This document shows, in pieces, positions 26,109-33,115 of a DNA stretch of 54,035 nucleotides. The first letter of the stretch is position 1; every line of letters starts with the position of its first letter. The DNA is from Marisimplicoccus sp965655775 (lineage in GTDB: Bacteria > Bacteroidota > Bacteroidia > Flavobacteriales > Flavobacteriaceae), in contig CBFHHV010000007.1 in the NCBI GenBank assembly GCA_965655775.1, positions 1 to 54,035 of the forward strand, read 5' to 3'. The position numbers and the translations under genes were made by a program. Below the pieces are notes generated by a model that saw only the letters and a list, made by a program, of their open reading frames with translations, was not told the DNA's origin and did no database searches.

Positions 26109-27182
26109 ATGAAAAAGACAGTTCTCTTTGATAGGCATAAAGAATTAAATGCAAAAATTGTTGAATTTGCTGGATATATGATGCCAATAAGCTATACTTC
26201 AGTAAATGAAGAGCATCTTCACGTGAGAAATAGTTTAGGAATATTTGATGTTTCACATATGGGCGAGTTTGAAATTTCGGGGATAAATTCAACTGAGTTT
26301 ATTCAAAGGCTATGCTCAAATGACATATCAAATATTAAAATTGGAAGAACTCAATATAATTGTATGATTAATGAATCAGGAGGAATAATAGATGATTTAA
26401 TCGTTTATAGACTAGAATCAAAAAAATATCTTTTAGTAGTAAATGCATCGAACATATCAAAGAATTGGCAGTGGATAGTTGAAAAAAATAACAAGTTTAA
26501 TTGTTCAATATCAAACTTATCTGATGATATTTCACTTCTTGCAATCCAGGGTCCTAAAGCAGAATTATTTTGTCAAAACTTCTCTAGTGACAATCTATCA
26601 GAACTAAAGAATTATTCTTTTATAATTGGTGAGTTTGCTGGATATGAAGATATTATTATTTCTAAAACTGGGTATACCGGTTCTGGCGGATATGAGATAT
26701 ATATTCCAAATAATAAAGCCTTAAAAGTTTGGGATGAATTATTTTCAAATAAAGAACATGACTTAAAACCTATTGGGCTTGCTGCAAGAGACACGTTAAG
26801 AATTGAAATGGGTTATTGCTTGTATGGTAATGATATTAATGAGAAAACTTCACCCTTAGAAGCTAATTTAAGATGGATTACTAAGGTCGAAACTAATTTT
26901 ATAGGAAGTAATATTATAAAGGCAGAGATTCAGAACGGATTAAAAAGAAAGCTAATTGGTTTTAAATTGCTAGAAAAATCTATTCCAAGAAATGGATACG
27001 AAATATACAGTCCAGAAAAAAAAATAATTGGTAAAGTAACGTCAGGAACATTCTCTCCAATTTTAAAAATTGGAATTGGTTTAGCTTATATTGATAATGA
27101 GTATCTGGAAGAAAAAATTATTTATATCAAAATAAGAGAGAACTTTGCTAAGGCAGAGATATTTAGACCTCCATTTATATAG
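26109..27182 (+). CDS. gcvT: Glycine cleavage system T protein (aminomethyltransferase)
   Basis: Takes the aminomethyl group from the lipoylated H protein, releases ammonia and passes the one-carbon unit to tetrahydrofolate. Motifs: the FDVSHMGEF segment (about 45-53), a Q-G-P segment near residue 138, and the C-terminal LAARDTLRIEMGYCLYGND segment, which is strongly conserved. Length 357 is normal. The placement 4 bases after thrC ties glycine catabolism to threonine synthesis in one transcript; gcvH and gcvP are not in the window. Confidence 0.95.
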   Translation: MKKTVLFDRHKELNAKIVEFAGYMMPISYTSVNEEHLHVRNSLGIFDVSHMGEFEISGINSTEFIQRLCSNDISNIKIGRTQYNCMINESGGIIDDLIVYRLESKKYLLVVNASNISKNWQWIVEKNNKFNCSISNLSDDISLLAIQGPKAELFCQNFSSDNLSELKNYSFIIGEFAGYEDIIISKTGYTGSGGYEIYIPNNKALKVWDELFSNKEHDLKPIGLAARDTLRIEMGYCLYGNDINEKTSPLEANLRWITKVETNFIGSNIIKAEIQNGLKRKLIGFKLLEKSIPRNGYEIYSPEKKIIGKVTSGTFSPILKIGIGLAYIDNEYLEEKIIYIKIRENFAKAEIFRPPFI

Positions 27183-27186
27183 CAAT

Positions 27187-27903
27187 ATGGGAAGAGCCTT
27201 TGAGTTTAGAAAAGCAAGAAAAATGAAGAGATGGTCTAATATGTCTAAGACCTTCACAAGAATTGGAAGAGAGATAATTATTGCTGTTAAAGAGGCTGGC
27301 CCAGATCCTTCTTCAAATTCAAGGTTAAGAGCTATAATTCAAAATGCTAAGGCAGCAAACATGCCTAAAGATAACATAGAAAGAGCTATAAAAAAGGCTT
27401 CTGAAAAAAGCTCTGAAAATTTTAAAGAAGTACTTCTAGAAGGATATGCACCTCATGGTATAGCTATTCTAGTAGAGGCCGCAACAGATAATAACAACAG
27501 AACTGTTGCTAACATCAGAAGTTACTTTAATAAATGTGATGGAAGCCTAGCAACTTCAGGATCAGTTGATTTTTTATTTGATCATTTATGTTTCTTCCAA
27601 ATTAAAGATCAAGGCATTGATATTGATGTGCTTGAGCTAGATCTTATAGATTTTGGTGTTATTGAATTGAGTAAATTAGAAAATGAGATTAGTATTACAG
27701 CTAGGTTTGAAGATTTTGGATCTATTCAAAAAGAATTAGAAAGAAGAGGACTTGAAATTTCTTCTAGTGAGTTTGAAAGGGAGGCAAAAATTAATAAAAT
27801 CTTGACTGAAGATAAAAGACTAAAGGTGGAGAGGCTTATAAATATGATTGATGAAGATGAAGATGTTCAAAATGTCTATCACGATATGAAGACCATTGAT
27901 TAA
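27187..27903 (+). CDS. YebC/PmpR family protein
   Basis: 238-residue member of the YebC/PmpR family (TACO1 in mitochondria), named as transcriptional regulators but more recently linked to translation of difficult, for example proline-rich, sequences. The N-terminal signature MGRAFEFRKARKMKRW is intact, and KAANMPKDNIERAIKKA (about 57-73) follows. I start at the ATG 4 bases after gcvT; an upstream in-frame start would run into gcvT. The TAA stop lies in the palindrome TTAA shared with the convergent acyltransferase gene. Confidence 0.93.
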   Translation: MGRAFEFRKARKMKRWSNMSKTFTRIGREIIIAVKEAGPDPSSNSRLRAIIQNAKAANMPKDNIERAIKKASEKSSENFKEVLLEGYAPHGIAILVEAATDNNNRTVANIRSYFNKCDGSLATSGSVDFLFDHLCFFQIKDQGIDIDVLELDLIDFGVIELSKLENEISITARFEDFGSIQKELERRGLEISSSEFEREAKINKILTEDKRLKVERLINMIDEDEDVQNVYHDMKTID

Positions 27904-28433
27904 AGTCTGTTCCTTGAAATAACATCACTAACTTTTTTTTCAAGCTCAATAAAATCTTTGTTTATATCTCCTGTGGGGTAAAATTTATTATTGATTATAA
28001 CCTCTTTCTTAATATAGTCAAATGAGACCATCAAAATGGGTAAATTTGCATTTAATGCAATATAATAGAAGCCCGATTTCCACTTTTTAACTTTTTTTCT
28101 TGTGCCTTCTGGAGCTATTGCAAGAATTTGAATTTCATTTTGATCAAATAAGTTGACAACTTCATCAACAAGATTTGTGTTTTTACTTCTATCTACAGGA
28201 ATTCCTCCTAGAAATTTAAAAAAGAAAGATGTAATTGGATTGAATAACTCTTTTTTACCAATAAATTTTATTTTCAAACCTGAATATGTTCTTATTAAAA
28301 CTGCAATAATTAAGTCAAAATAACTTGAATGAGGAACTACAGCGATGACATACTTTTCATTTGAGGGTAGTGAGCCTATTACTTTCCAACAAATTATTTT
28401 TTTTAAAATAAAATTTGATAAAACTCTAATCAT
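27900..28433 (-). CDS. PlsC-like 1-acylglycerol-3-phosphate acyltransferase
   Basis: Lysophosphatidate-acyltransferase family protein, probably acylating a lysophospholipid at the inner membrane. Motif I is HSSYFD (H35-x4-D40), motif II GGIPVDRS (76-83), motif III APEGTRKK (107-114). At 177 residues it is a short, membrane-associated form lacking the usual N-terminal helices; this short type is common in Bacteroidota and its acceptor is not established. I chose the ATG at 28433, which overlaps the kdsB stop by 8 bases (ATGATTAG); a longer in-frame start lies inside kdsB. Confidence 0.85.
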   Translation of the reverse strand: MIRVLSNFILKKIICWKVIGSLPSNEKYVIAVVPHSSYFDLIIAVLIRTYSGLKIKFIGKKELFNPITSFFFKFLGGIPVDRSKNTNLVDEVVNLFDQNEIQILAIAPEGTRKKVKKWKSGFYYIALNANLPILMVSFDYIKKEVIINNKFYPTGDINKDFIELEKKVSDVISRNRL

Positions 28434-29148
28434 CTGAGGACATATATTTTTTAGCATCTAAAAGATCCTCTGGAGTATCTATAGATATCCCATGAAAGTC
28501 GGTATTTATCATTCTAATTTTTTTTGAGTTCTCGATTATTCTGAAACCTTCAAGATTTTCAATAGTTTCTAGATTTGACCTTTCTAATCTAGAAAATTCA
28601 ATTAAAGCATTCTTCAAAAATGCATAAACACCGACATGACGATTATAATCATTAATTTTTTTGGATCCATATGGAATGGGTAATCTTGAAAAACACAAAG
28701 CATCAGAATGATTATCAACTATTACTTTTACATTATTTGGATTATTTATCTCATCGAAAGATTTAAATTTTGTCATAAGTGAAGCCATTCTGACTTTTGG
28801 GTCATCAAAGGATTTAATTAGTTTTCCTAATGCAATTTTATTGATAAATGGTTCATCACCCTGAAGGTTGACAACAATATCACAGTCTATATCGATAGCC
28901 GCCTCAGCAATTCTATCTGTACCTGATTGATGATTTTTAATAGATTTAAATGTCCTACCTCCAACTGATTTAATTAGTTTAATTATTTCATCATTACCGC
29001 TTACCACATACACCTCATCAAAAAGATTAGTATCTATTGCAGCATTAAAGGTCTTAATAATAATAGGCACTCCATCTAATTCCTTAATTAATTTATTAGG
29101 AAACCTTTTAGATTCAAGTCTTGCAGGGATTAAGGCTATAGTTTTCAT
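28426..29148 (-). CDS. kdsB: 3-deoxy-manno-octulosonate cytidylyltransferase
   Basis: Activates Kdo with CTP to CMP-Kdo for the LPS inner core. The nucleotide-binding IPARLESKRFPNK segment (7-19) is diagnostic, and QGDEPF, with its metal-binding aspartate, lies near residue 96. Length 240 is right. It supports LPS synthesis together with lptD at the other end of the window. It is divergent from the 29239 gene; only a weak -7-like box (TATATTAG) lies upstream on this strand. Confidence 0.95.
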   Translation of the reverse strand: MKTIALIPARLESKRFPNKLIKELDGVPIIIKTFNAAIDTNLFDEVYVVSGNDEIIKLIKSVGGRTFKSIKNHQSGTDRIAEAAIDIDCDIVVNLQGDEPFINKIALGKLIKSFDDPKVRMASLMTKFKSFDEINNPNNVKVIVDNHSDALCFSRLPIPYGSKKINDYNRHVGVYAFLKNALIEFSRLERSNLETIENLEGFRIIENSKKIRMINTDFHGISIDTPEDLLDAKKYMSSDD

Positions 29149-29183
29149 GTGTAAATATTTTTCTAATATAATTCATTTATATA

Positions 29184-29216
29184 TTGTTTAACGAAAAAAA
29201 AAAAATTGTAGATTTG
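29184..29216 (+). promoter_or_regulatory. Promoter of the pseudopilin-like/DUF3822/rsmD operon
   Basis: TTG at 29184-29186, a 22-base spacer that contains an unbroken run of 12 As (29194-29205), then TAGATTTG at 29209-29216. The predicted leader is about 18 bases. Slippage in the A run would change the spacing. Confidence 0.6.
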
Positions 29217-29238
29217 TTTAAATCAATAAAATACTAAG

Positions 29239-29895
29239 ATGAATAAAAAACGTGCATTAGAATTATTTTTATGGGTTCTCTCAATATTTTTTGCTTCTCA
29301 AATATACAGTTCTATTAATGGACCAATAAAATTTAATCAAATAAAAAACGATAGGTATACGCAGGTAATAGATAGACTTAAGGATATTAGGACTGCTCAA
29401 ATTGCTCATAAAGATGTAAATGGCTTTTATGCAAACAATTTTGATAGTTTAGTCAGTTTTATTGATAATGGTATTTTCACAGTAATTGAAAAAAGAGATT
29501 CATCTTATTTAGAATACAATAGAACCTACAGGATAGATATGTTAAAAGAAGTTGAGATAGTTGACACTTTAGGATTTGTTCCTGTCAAAGATTCTTTATT
29601 TGGAGATAACGAATCATACAAAATGATGGCTAAAGTTCCCATTGAAGGGACTAACTCAGAGTTCTCAATAAAAGCTGATATAATTGATAAGAATGGATAT
29701 CAAGTACCTGTCTTTGAAGTGAAAGTAAAAAAAGATGTTGTTTTATTTGACCAAAATAAAGATTTACTAGATCAAGAAAACAAAGTTATCTCTGTAGATG
29801 GAGTTAATGGACCCGAGATTATTTTAGGATCAATGAGTGATGTAAGCACAAGCGGAAATTGGCCTACAATTTTTGATGCAAAAAACAAAGACTAA
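29239..29895 (+). CDS. Conserved membrane-anchored protein, pseudopilin-like architecture
   Basis: 218 residues: short basic N-terminus (MNKKR), one hydrophobic helix (about 8-26), then a long amphipathic helix with a segment (AQIAHKDVNGFYANNFDSL, about 52-70) that looks like the conserved region after the helix in type II secretion/type IV pseudopilins, followed by a beta-rich domain. The prepilin peptidase site (G before F/M, glutamate at +5) is absent, so it is probably not processed like a pilin. It appears to be a Bacteroidota-conserved protein without an assigned function. It overlaps the DUF3822 gene by 20 bases, so the two are coupled. Confidence 0.6.
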   Translation: MNKKRALELFLWVLSIFFASQIYSSINGPIKFNQIKNDRYTQVIDRLKDIRTAQIAHKDVNGFYANNFDSLVSFIDNGIFTVIEKRDSSYLEYNRTYRIDMLKEVEIVDTLGFVPVKDSLFGDNESYKMMAKVPIEGTNSEFSIKADIIDKNGYQVPVFEVKVKKDVVLFDQNKDLLDQENKVISVDGVNGPEIILGSMSDVSTSGNWPTIFDAKNKD

Positions 29896-30625
29896 GATTA
29901 GTAAAGCTTCTATTTATCAGTTTGAATCATTCTTTCATTTACACTTTTTAAGTGATAGTGTCTCATCATCATATACTGATAAAGTCAAATTGCCTGAAAT
30001 TTCAAAAATTTTAAAAAGTTCAACGGTAAACATAGTAGAGGTTATACATTTTAATTCAGCTCCGTCAATAATTCCAATTAAATTTTACGATAATGATATT
30101 AAGGCTAAGTATTTAGAAACCAATACAGGGTCTATTAATAATATTGATGAGGATATATCTGCTGATCAAAAAATTAATGTTGTCTATTCAAAGAATAAAG
30201 ACTTATCAAAGACTTTAGGCTTAGATGAACAAAAAGTTAGTCATGTAAATCATTTTACTAAGTTATATAATTATTTAAGTGAAGTCGTTGACAACTCAGA
30301 TGGATTATCATTTTTTATAAAAATAAATAGTAGATCTTTTGAAATAATTATATATAGTAAAAATGAGTTTATATTTTTTAACACCTTTAAAATAGTTGAT
30401 GAAAATGAGTTCTTGTATTATACCTTCTTTGTCCTGAAAAACTTCCAAAGTTCAATTAAAAAAGATAAAATTATATTTATAGGTAAACATAAAATCTTCG
30501 ATAAATATTATAATCTAGCATCCAAATATTCCAGGATTGACTTTATTGAAGATGATGCTCATTTTATACTAAATTTTGAAGAAAATTTTTTTTCAGTAAT
30601 AAATGCGAATAATATCAGGGACTAA
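29876..30625 (+). CDS. DUF3822 family protein
   Basis: 249 residues, no signal peptide, matching the Bacteroidota family DUF3822 by context (immediately before rsmD) and by its pattern. The C-terminal half (FFIKINSRSFEIIIYSKN then FNTFKIVDENEFLYYTFF then KIIFIGKH) has the strand-turn-strand and late I-F-I-G-K layout of actin-like proteins such as PilM/GspL; this is my inference, not a documented assignment. The ATG at 29876 is preferred over an in-frame TTG just upstream. It overlaps its upstream neighbour by 20 bases and rsmD by 23 bases. Confidence 0.65.
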   Translation: MQKTKTKISKASIYQFESFFHLHFLSDSVSSSYTDKVKLPEISKILKSSTVNIVEVIHFNSAPSIIPIKFYDNDIKAKYLETNTGSINNIDEDISADQKINVVYSKNKDLSKTLGLDEQKVSHVNHFTKLYNYLSEVVDNSDGLSFFIKINSRSFEIIIYSKNEFIFFNTFKIVDENEFLYYTFFVLKNFQSSIKKDKIIFIGKHKIFDKYYNLASKYSRIDFIEDDAHFILNFEENFFSVINANNIRD

Positions 30626-31148
30626 AAAAAGCATATTAATTAGGGCTCCAAAAGATCTTCCAAGCAGACCCACTACTGATAAAGTAAAAGAATCTCTGTT
30701 TAATATATTATCAAACAAGTTTAAAATTGATGAACTTAAAGTTTTAGACTTATTTGCAGGCACAGGTAATATATCATATGAGTTTTCTTCAAGAGGGTGT
30801 AAGAAAATATTTTCAGTTGATAATAACTTTAAGTGTATAAAGTTTATTAGAGATACGGCGTTAAAACATGGATTTGATATTGTCACTAGGAAAAATAATT
30901 CTAAAGATTTTTTATTAAATACTAACGAAAATTTTGATATCATTTTTTTGGATCCGCCCTATAACTTCTCAATGGATCAATACCTTGGTTTAATAAATGT
31001 TATTAAACAAAGAAATCTTCTATTTGAAAATGGGGAAATAATTATTGAACATAGCTCAAATATTTCTTTAATAGAAAAGAATAATAAAATTGATGAAAGG
31101 AAATATGGAAGTTCTATTTTAAGCTTTATAAAAAAAGCAAGCCTGTAA
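30603..31148 (+). CDS. rsmD: 16S rRNA (guanine-966-N2)-methyltransferase
   Basis: Methylates G966 of 16S rRNA with S-adenosylmethionine. N-terminal MRIISGTKKS, then the RPTTDKVKESLFN signature (22-34), SAM-binding DLFAGTG (49-55) and catalytic DPPY (117-120). Length 181 is usual. Its start lies 23 bases inside the DUF3822 gene. Its last codons (KKASL and stop) are the complement of the 3' end of rnpB, giving a protein-gene/RNA-gene overlap of about 12 bases. Confidence 0.94.
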   Translation: MRIISGTKKSILIRAPKDLPSRPTTDKVKESLFNILSNKFKIDELKVLDLFAGTGNISYEFSSRGCKKIFSVDNNFKCIKFIRDTALKHGFDIVTRKNNSKDFLLNTNENFDIIFLDPPYNFSMDQYLGLINVIKQRNLLFENGEIIIEHSSNISLIEKNNKIDERKYGSSILSFIKKASL

Positions 31149-31418
31149 GCCGGATTCTGTCTAGTCTTATCATTTATCTAAGATGTAATATTACTATTAC
31201 ATTCAAACCGCCTACCCTTCTACATAAAACGAGCAGTTTTAAAGTGTAGATATACTTGGCGTTTCACCATGTAGAGTTTACAAGATTCCACTACAGCATT
31301 ACCTGTACATACTTTCTGTTGCACTATTCCTATCCATTACAGATGACGGGTGTTACCCGCTACATTGCTCTTTGGTGTCCGGACTTTCCTCTGAAAAATC
31401 AGCGATAAGAAGGCTTGC
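31137..31418 (-). ncRNA. rnpB: RNase P RNA (class A)
   Basis: Catalytic RNA of RNase P. On the minus strand the universal regions appear in order: GAGGAAAGTCCGG (CR I), AGTGCAACAGAAA (CR II), GGTAATGCTG (CR III), GGTGAAACGCCAAGTA, and AGACAGAATCCGGCTTA (CR V). The P1 helix is perfect: GCAAGCCT at 31411-31418 pairs with AGGCTTGC at 31137-31144, which sets both ends. A run of seven Us follows P1 and may serve in termination. About 282 bases, compact for class A. Its 3' end overlaps the end of rsmD. This RNA and the flanking promoters account for the gap between rsmD and dnaX. Confidence 0.96.
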
Positions 31419-31422
31419 AAAG

Positions 31423-31430
31423 CAAATATA
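31423..31430 (-). promoter_or_regulatory. -7 box of rnpB
   Basis: TATATTTG (exact TAnnTTTG) with four bases between it and the first base of P1. Because P1 fixes the RNA 5' end, this pair serves as an internal ruler for box-to-start distance in this genome. No well-placed TTG is visible upstream. Confidence 0.65.
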
Positions 31431-31492
31431 AGATTTGTTGATAATTTTATTAAAAAAAATACTTCAATTAAAGATTAAATTTTCTCAATCTT

Positions 31493-31500
31493 TATATTTG
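31493..31500 (+). promoter_or_regulatory. -7 box of dnaX
   Basis: TATATTTG only 5 bases before the dnaX ATG. By the rnpB ruler the transcript would start about one base before the ATG, meaning a leaderless mRNA. No TTG lies at 17-23 bases. A 7-bp inverted repeat (31470-31476 / 31487-31493) abuts the box. Confidence 0.5.
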
Positions 31501-31505
31501 TTTAA

Positions 31506-32564
31506 ATGATTAATTCAATTTCATCTGCTTCAGAATATAGACCAAAAAGCTTTAATGACATGATAGGTCAAGATGCGATTGTAAAGACATTAAATAATGC
31601 AATAAAAAATGATAATATCCCTCAAGCACTCCTTTTTTGTGGACCTAGAGGAGTCGGTAAAACATCATGTGCTAGAATTCTTGCTAAGACGATAAACAAT
31701 TTAGAGGATGACTTTGAGTATAATATTTTTGAATTAGATGCTGCTTCAAACAATTCAGTAGAAGATATAAGAAATATAACCGATCAAATTAGAATCCCTC
31801 CACAAAGTGGAAGATTTAAAGTCTATATAATAGATGAAGTTCATATGTTGTCTAATCAAGCATTTAATGCATTCCTCAAATCTTTAGAGGAACCACCTGA
31901 ACATGTTGTTTTTATTCTAGCAACTACAGAAAAAAATAAAATATTACCTACAATTTTATCAAGATGCCAAATATATGATTTTAAAAAAGTTGATAATGAA
32001 TCTATTATAAAACTATTATTAAAAATATGTAAAGAGAAGAAGGTTAAATATGAAGATGGTTCGCTCTCATTAATTGCCGAAAGGTCTGATGGATCAATTA
32101 GAGATTCTTTATCAATTTTTGATAGGTTAGTTAGTTTCACTGATTCAAATCTTACTATTAGTGAAGTAACATTAAATCTAAATGTTCTAGACTTTAATAC
32201 ATATTTCAAAATATCAGAACTAATTACTAAAAAAGACATTCCAGGTGTTCTTAATCTGTATAATGAGATATATATTAAAGGATTAGATGATTTAAATTTT
32301 TTGAATGGATTATCAAAGCATTTAAGAGAGTTACTTATCCATAGTCTAAATTCATTTGATAAACTTTCAGATTACAAGAACGAGCTAAGTAAAAGATATT
32401 TAGATCATTCGAAAGATATACCAAATGATGATTTAATATCAATGATAGAAATTATTAATGATACTTTAATCAATTATCAAAAAGTTAATGACAAAAGAAT
32501 ACATCTTGAACTCTGTTTAATGAAATTAGCATCTTTGGATAGCATTAAAAAAAAAAGTCTTTAA
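31506..32564 (+). CDS. dnaX: DNA polymerase III subunit gamma (zero-frame product of dnaX)
   Basis: AAA+ motor of the replicative clamp loader. Walker A GPRGVGKT (46-53), Walker B as DEVH (110-113), the EEPP loop (128-131) and an SRC sensor motif (near 153) are intact. The cysteine-rich zinc module found in E. coli DnaX after Walker A is absent (only about ten residues lie between KTIN and FELDAAS). The zero frame ends at TAA just past a run of ten As, giving a 352-residue ATPase-core protein of gamma type. The frame immediately -1 continues for 186 codons with a typical tau C-terminus, so I read this as one gene making gamma and tau. The start follows its -7 box so closely that the mRNA may be leaderless. 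Confidence 0.93.
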   Translation: MINSISSASEYRPKSFNDMIGQDAIVKTLNNAIKNDNIPQALLFCGPRGVGKTSCARILAKTINNLEDDFEYNIFELDAASNNSVEDIRNITDQIRIPPQSGRFKVYIIDEVHMLSNQAFNAFLKSLEEPPEHVVFILATTEKNKILPTILSRCQIYDFKKVDNESIIKLLLKICKEKKVKYEDGSLSLIAERSDGSIRDSLSIFDRLVSFTDSNLTISEVTLNLNVLDFNTYFKISELITKKDIPGVLNLYNEIYIKGLDDLNFLNGLSKHLRELLIHSLNSFDKLSDYKNELSKRYLDHSKDIPNDDLISMIEIINDTLINYQKVNDKRIHLELCLMKLASLDSIKKKSL

Positions 32565-32572
32565 TTAAGACT
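32547..32572 (+). promoter_or_regulatory. dnaX -1 frameshift / slippage site
   Basis: Ten consecutive As (32547-32556), containing the in-frame slippery heptamer A-AAA-AAA, are followed at once by a 6-bp hairpin (AGTCTT at 32556-32561, AAGACT at 32567-32572, loop TAATT). The zero-frame stop TAA (32562-32564) begins at the first base of the loop. A -1 ribosomal shift, or insertion of one A by RNA polymerase, joins the gamma frame to the tau frame. No Shine-Dalgarno-like stimulator is seen upstream. Confidence 0.75.
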
Positions 32573-33115
32573 ACTGAATTAATAAACAGCATTCCAGATA
32601 CATTACCTGACATTGAAGTTATTGAATCCAAAGATTCTGAGAAATTATTTAACCAACCTATAAAAAACGATGTTTCATCGTTGTCTATAGCAAGTCTAAG
32701 TTTTAAAAAGTCTATTGAAGATGAAACTAATGATATAGATTTAGAGCTCCCAAACGATGATTTTACTGAGAATGATTTTCAAATAGCGTGGAAGAAGTTC
32801 TGTGAGTCTGAAAGAGAAAAAGGTAACAAAAATATTCTATCATTGTTAAATATGAATCTACCAACTATGAATGATAATATGATTGTTATCAATACAGTCA
32901 ATAAGATGAATTTTAAAGAGATGAAGGAATATAAGAGTAAAATACAAAAATTTATATCAAAAGAACTTAATAATTATTCCTTAACTATAGATATAAGATT
33001 ATCTGAGGAAACAGATAAAAAGACATTCTTAGATAGTAAGGAAAAACTTAAAATTATTCAAAATAGCAACAACAGTATAAACTCTTTAATTGAAGAATTT
33101 AAATTAAGGATCTAA
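32555..33115 (+). CDS. dnaX: DnaX tau C-terminal extension (-1 frame)
   Basis: Continuous reading frame, -1 relative to the ATPase part, from the slip site to a TAA; 186 codons, making a predicted tau of about 536 residues. It contains an acidic, variable linker (IPDTLPDIEVIESKDSE ... DIDLELPNDD) followed by a folded segment with FQIAWKKFCESEREKGNK and a C-terminal NSINSLIEEFKL, the pattern of the flavobacterial DnaX C-terminus that in other bacteria binds polymerase and helicase. There is no promoter and no credible independent start: the first ATG (32681 region) falls inside the linker. A separate small gene is therefore unlikely. Its stop overlaps the convergent ppx gene by 12 bases. Confidence 0.8.
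   Translation, partial: KSLIKTTELINSIPDTLPDIEVIESKDSEKLFNQPIKNDVSSLSIASLSFKKSIEDETNDIDLELPNDDFTENDFQIAWKKFCESEREKGNKNILSLLNMNLPTMNDNMIVINTVNKMNFKEMKEYKSKIQKFISKELNNYSLTIDIRLSEETDKKTFLDSKEKLKIIQNSNNSINSLIEEFKLRI

Noticed and set aside
30593..30943. Antisense open frame of 116 codons over rsmD, and similar frames within gap, pfkA, gyrA, clpC, ppx and lon
   Set aside because: Shadows of real genes in an AT-rich genome; no family resemblance, no promoter, and the sense strand holds strongly conserved proteins.
31470..31493. 7-bp inverted repeat upstream of dnaX as a terminator or operator
   Set aside because: AT-only pairs apart from one, 10-base loop and no T-run; its overlap with the -7 box is suggestive but not enough to call a site.
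32555..33115. Reading the dnaX split as a pseudogene or as a separate small gene
   Set aside because: Both halves are well conserved, the break is exactly at an A10 run with a hairpin, and the second half lacks a start or promoter. Programmed slippage explains it better, though a homopolymer error cannot be excluded.
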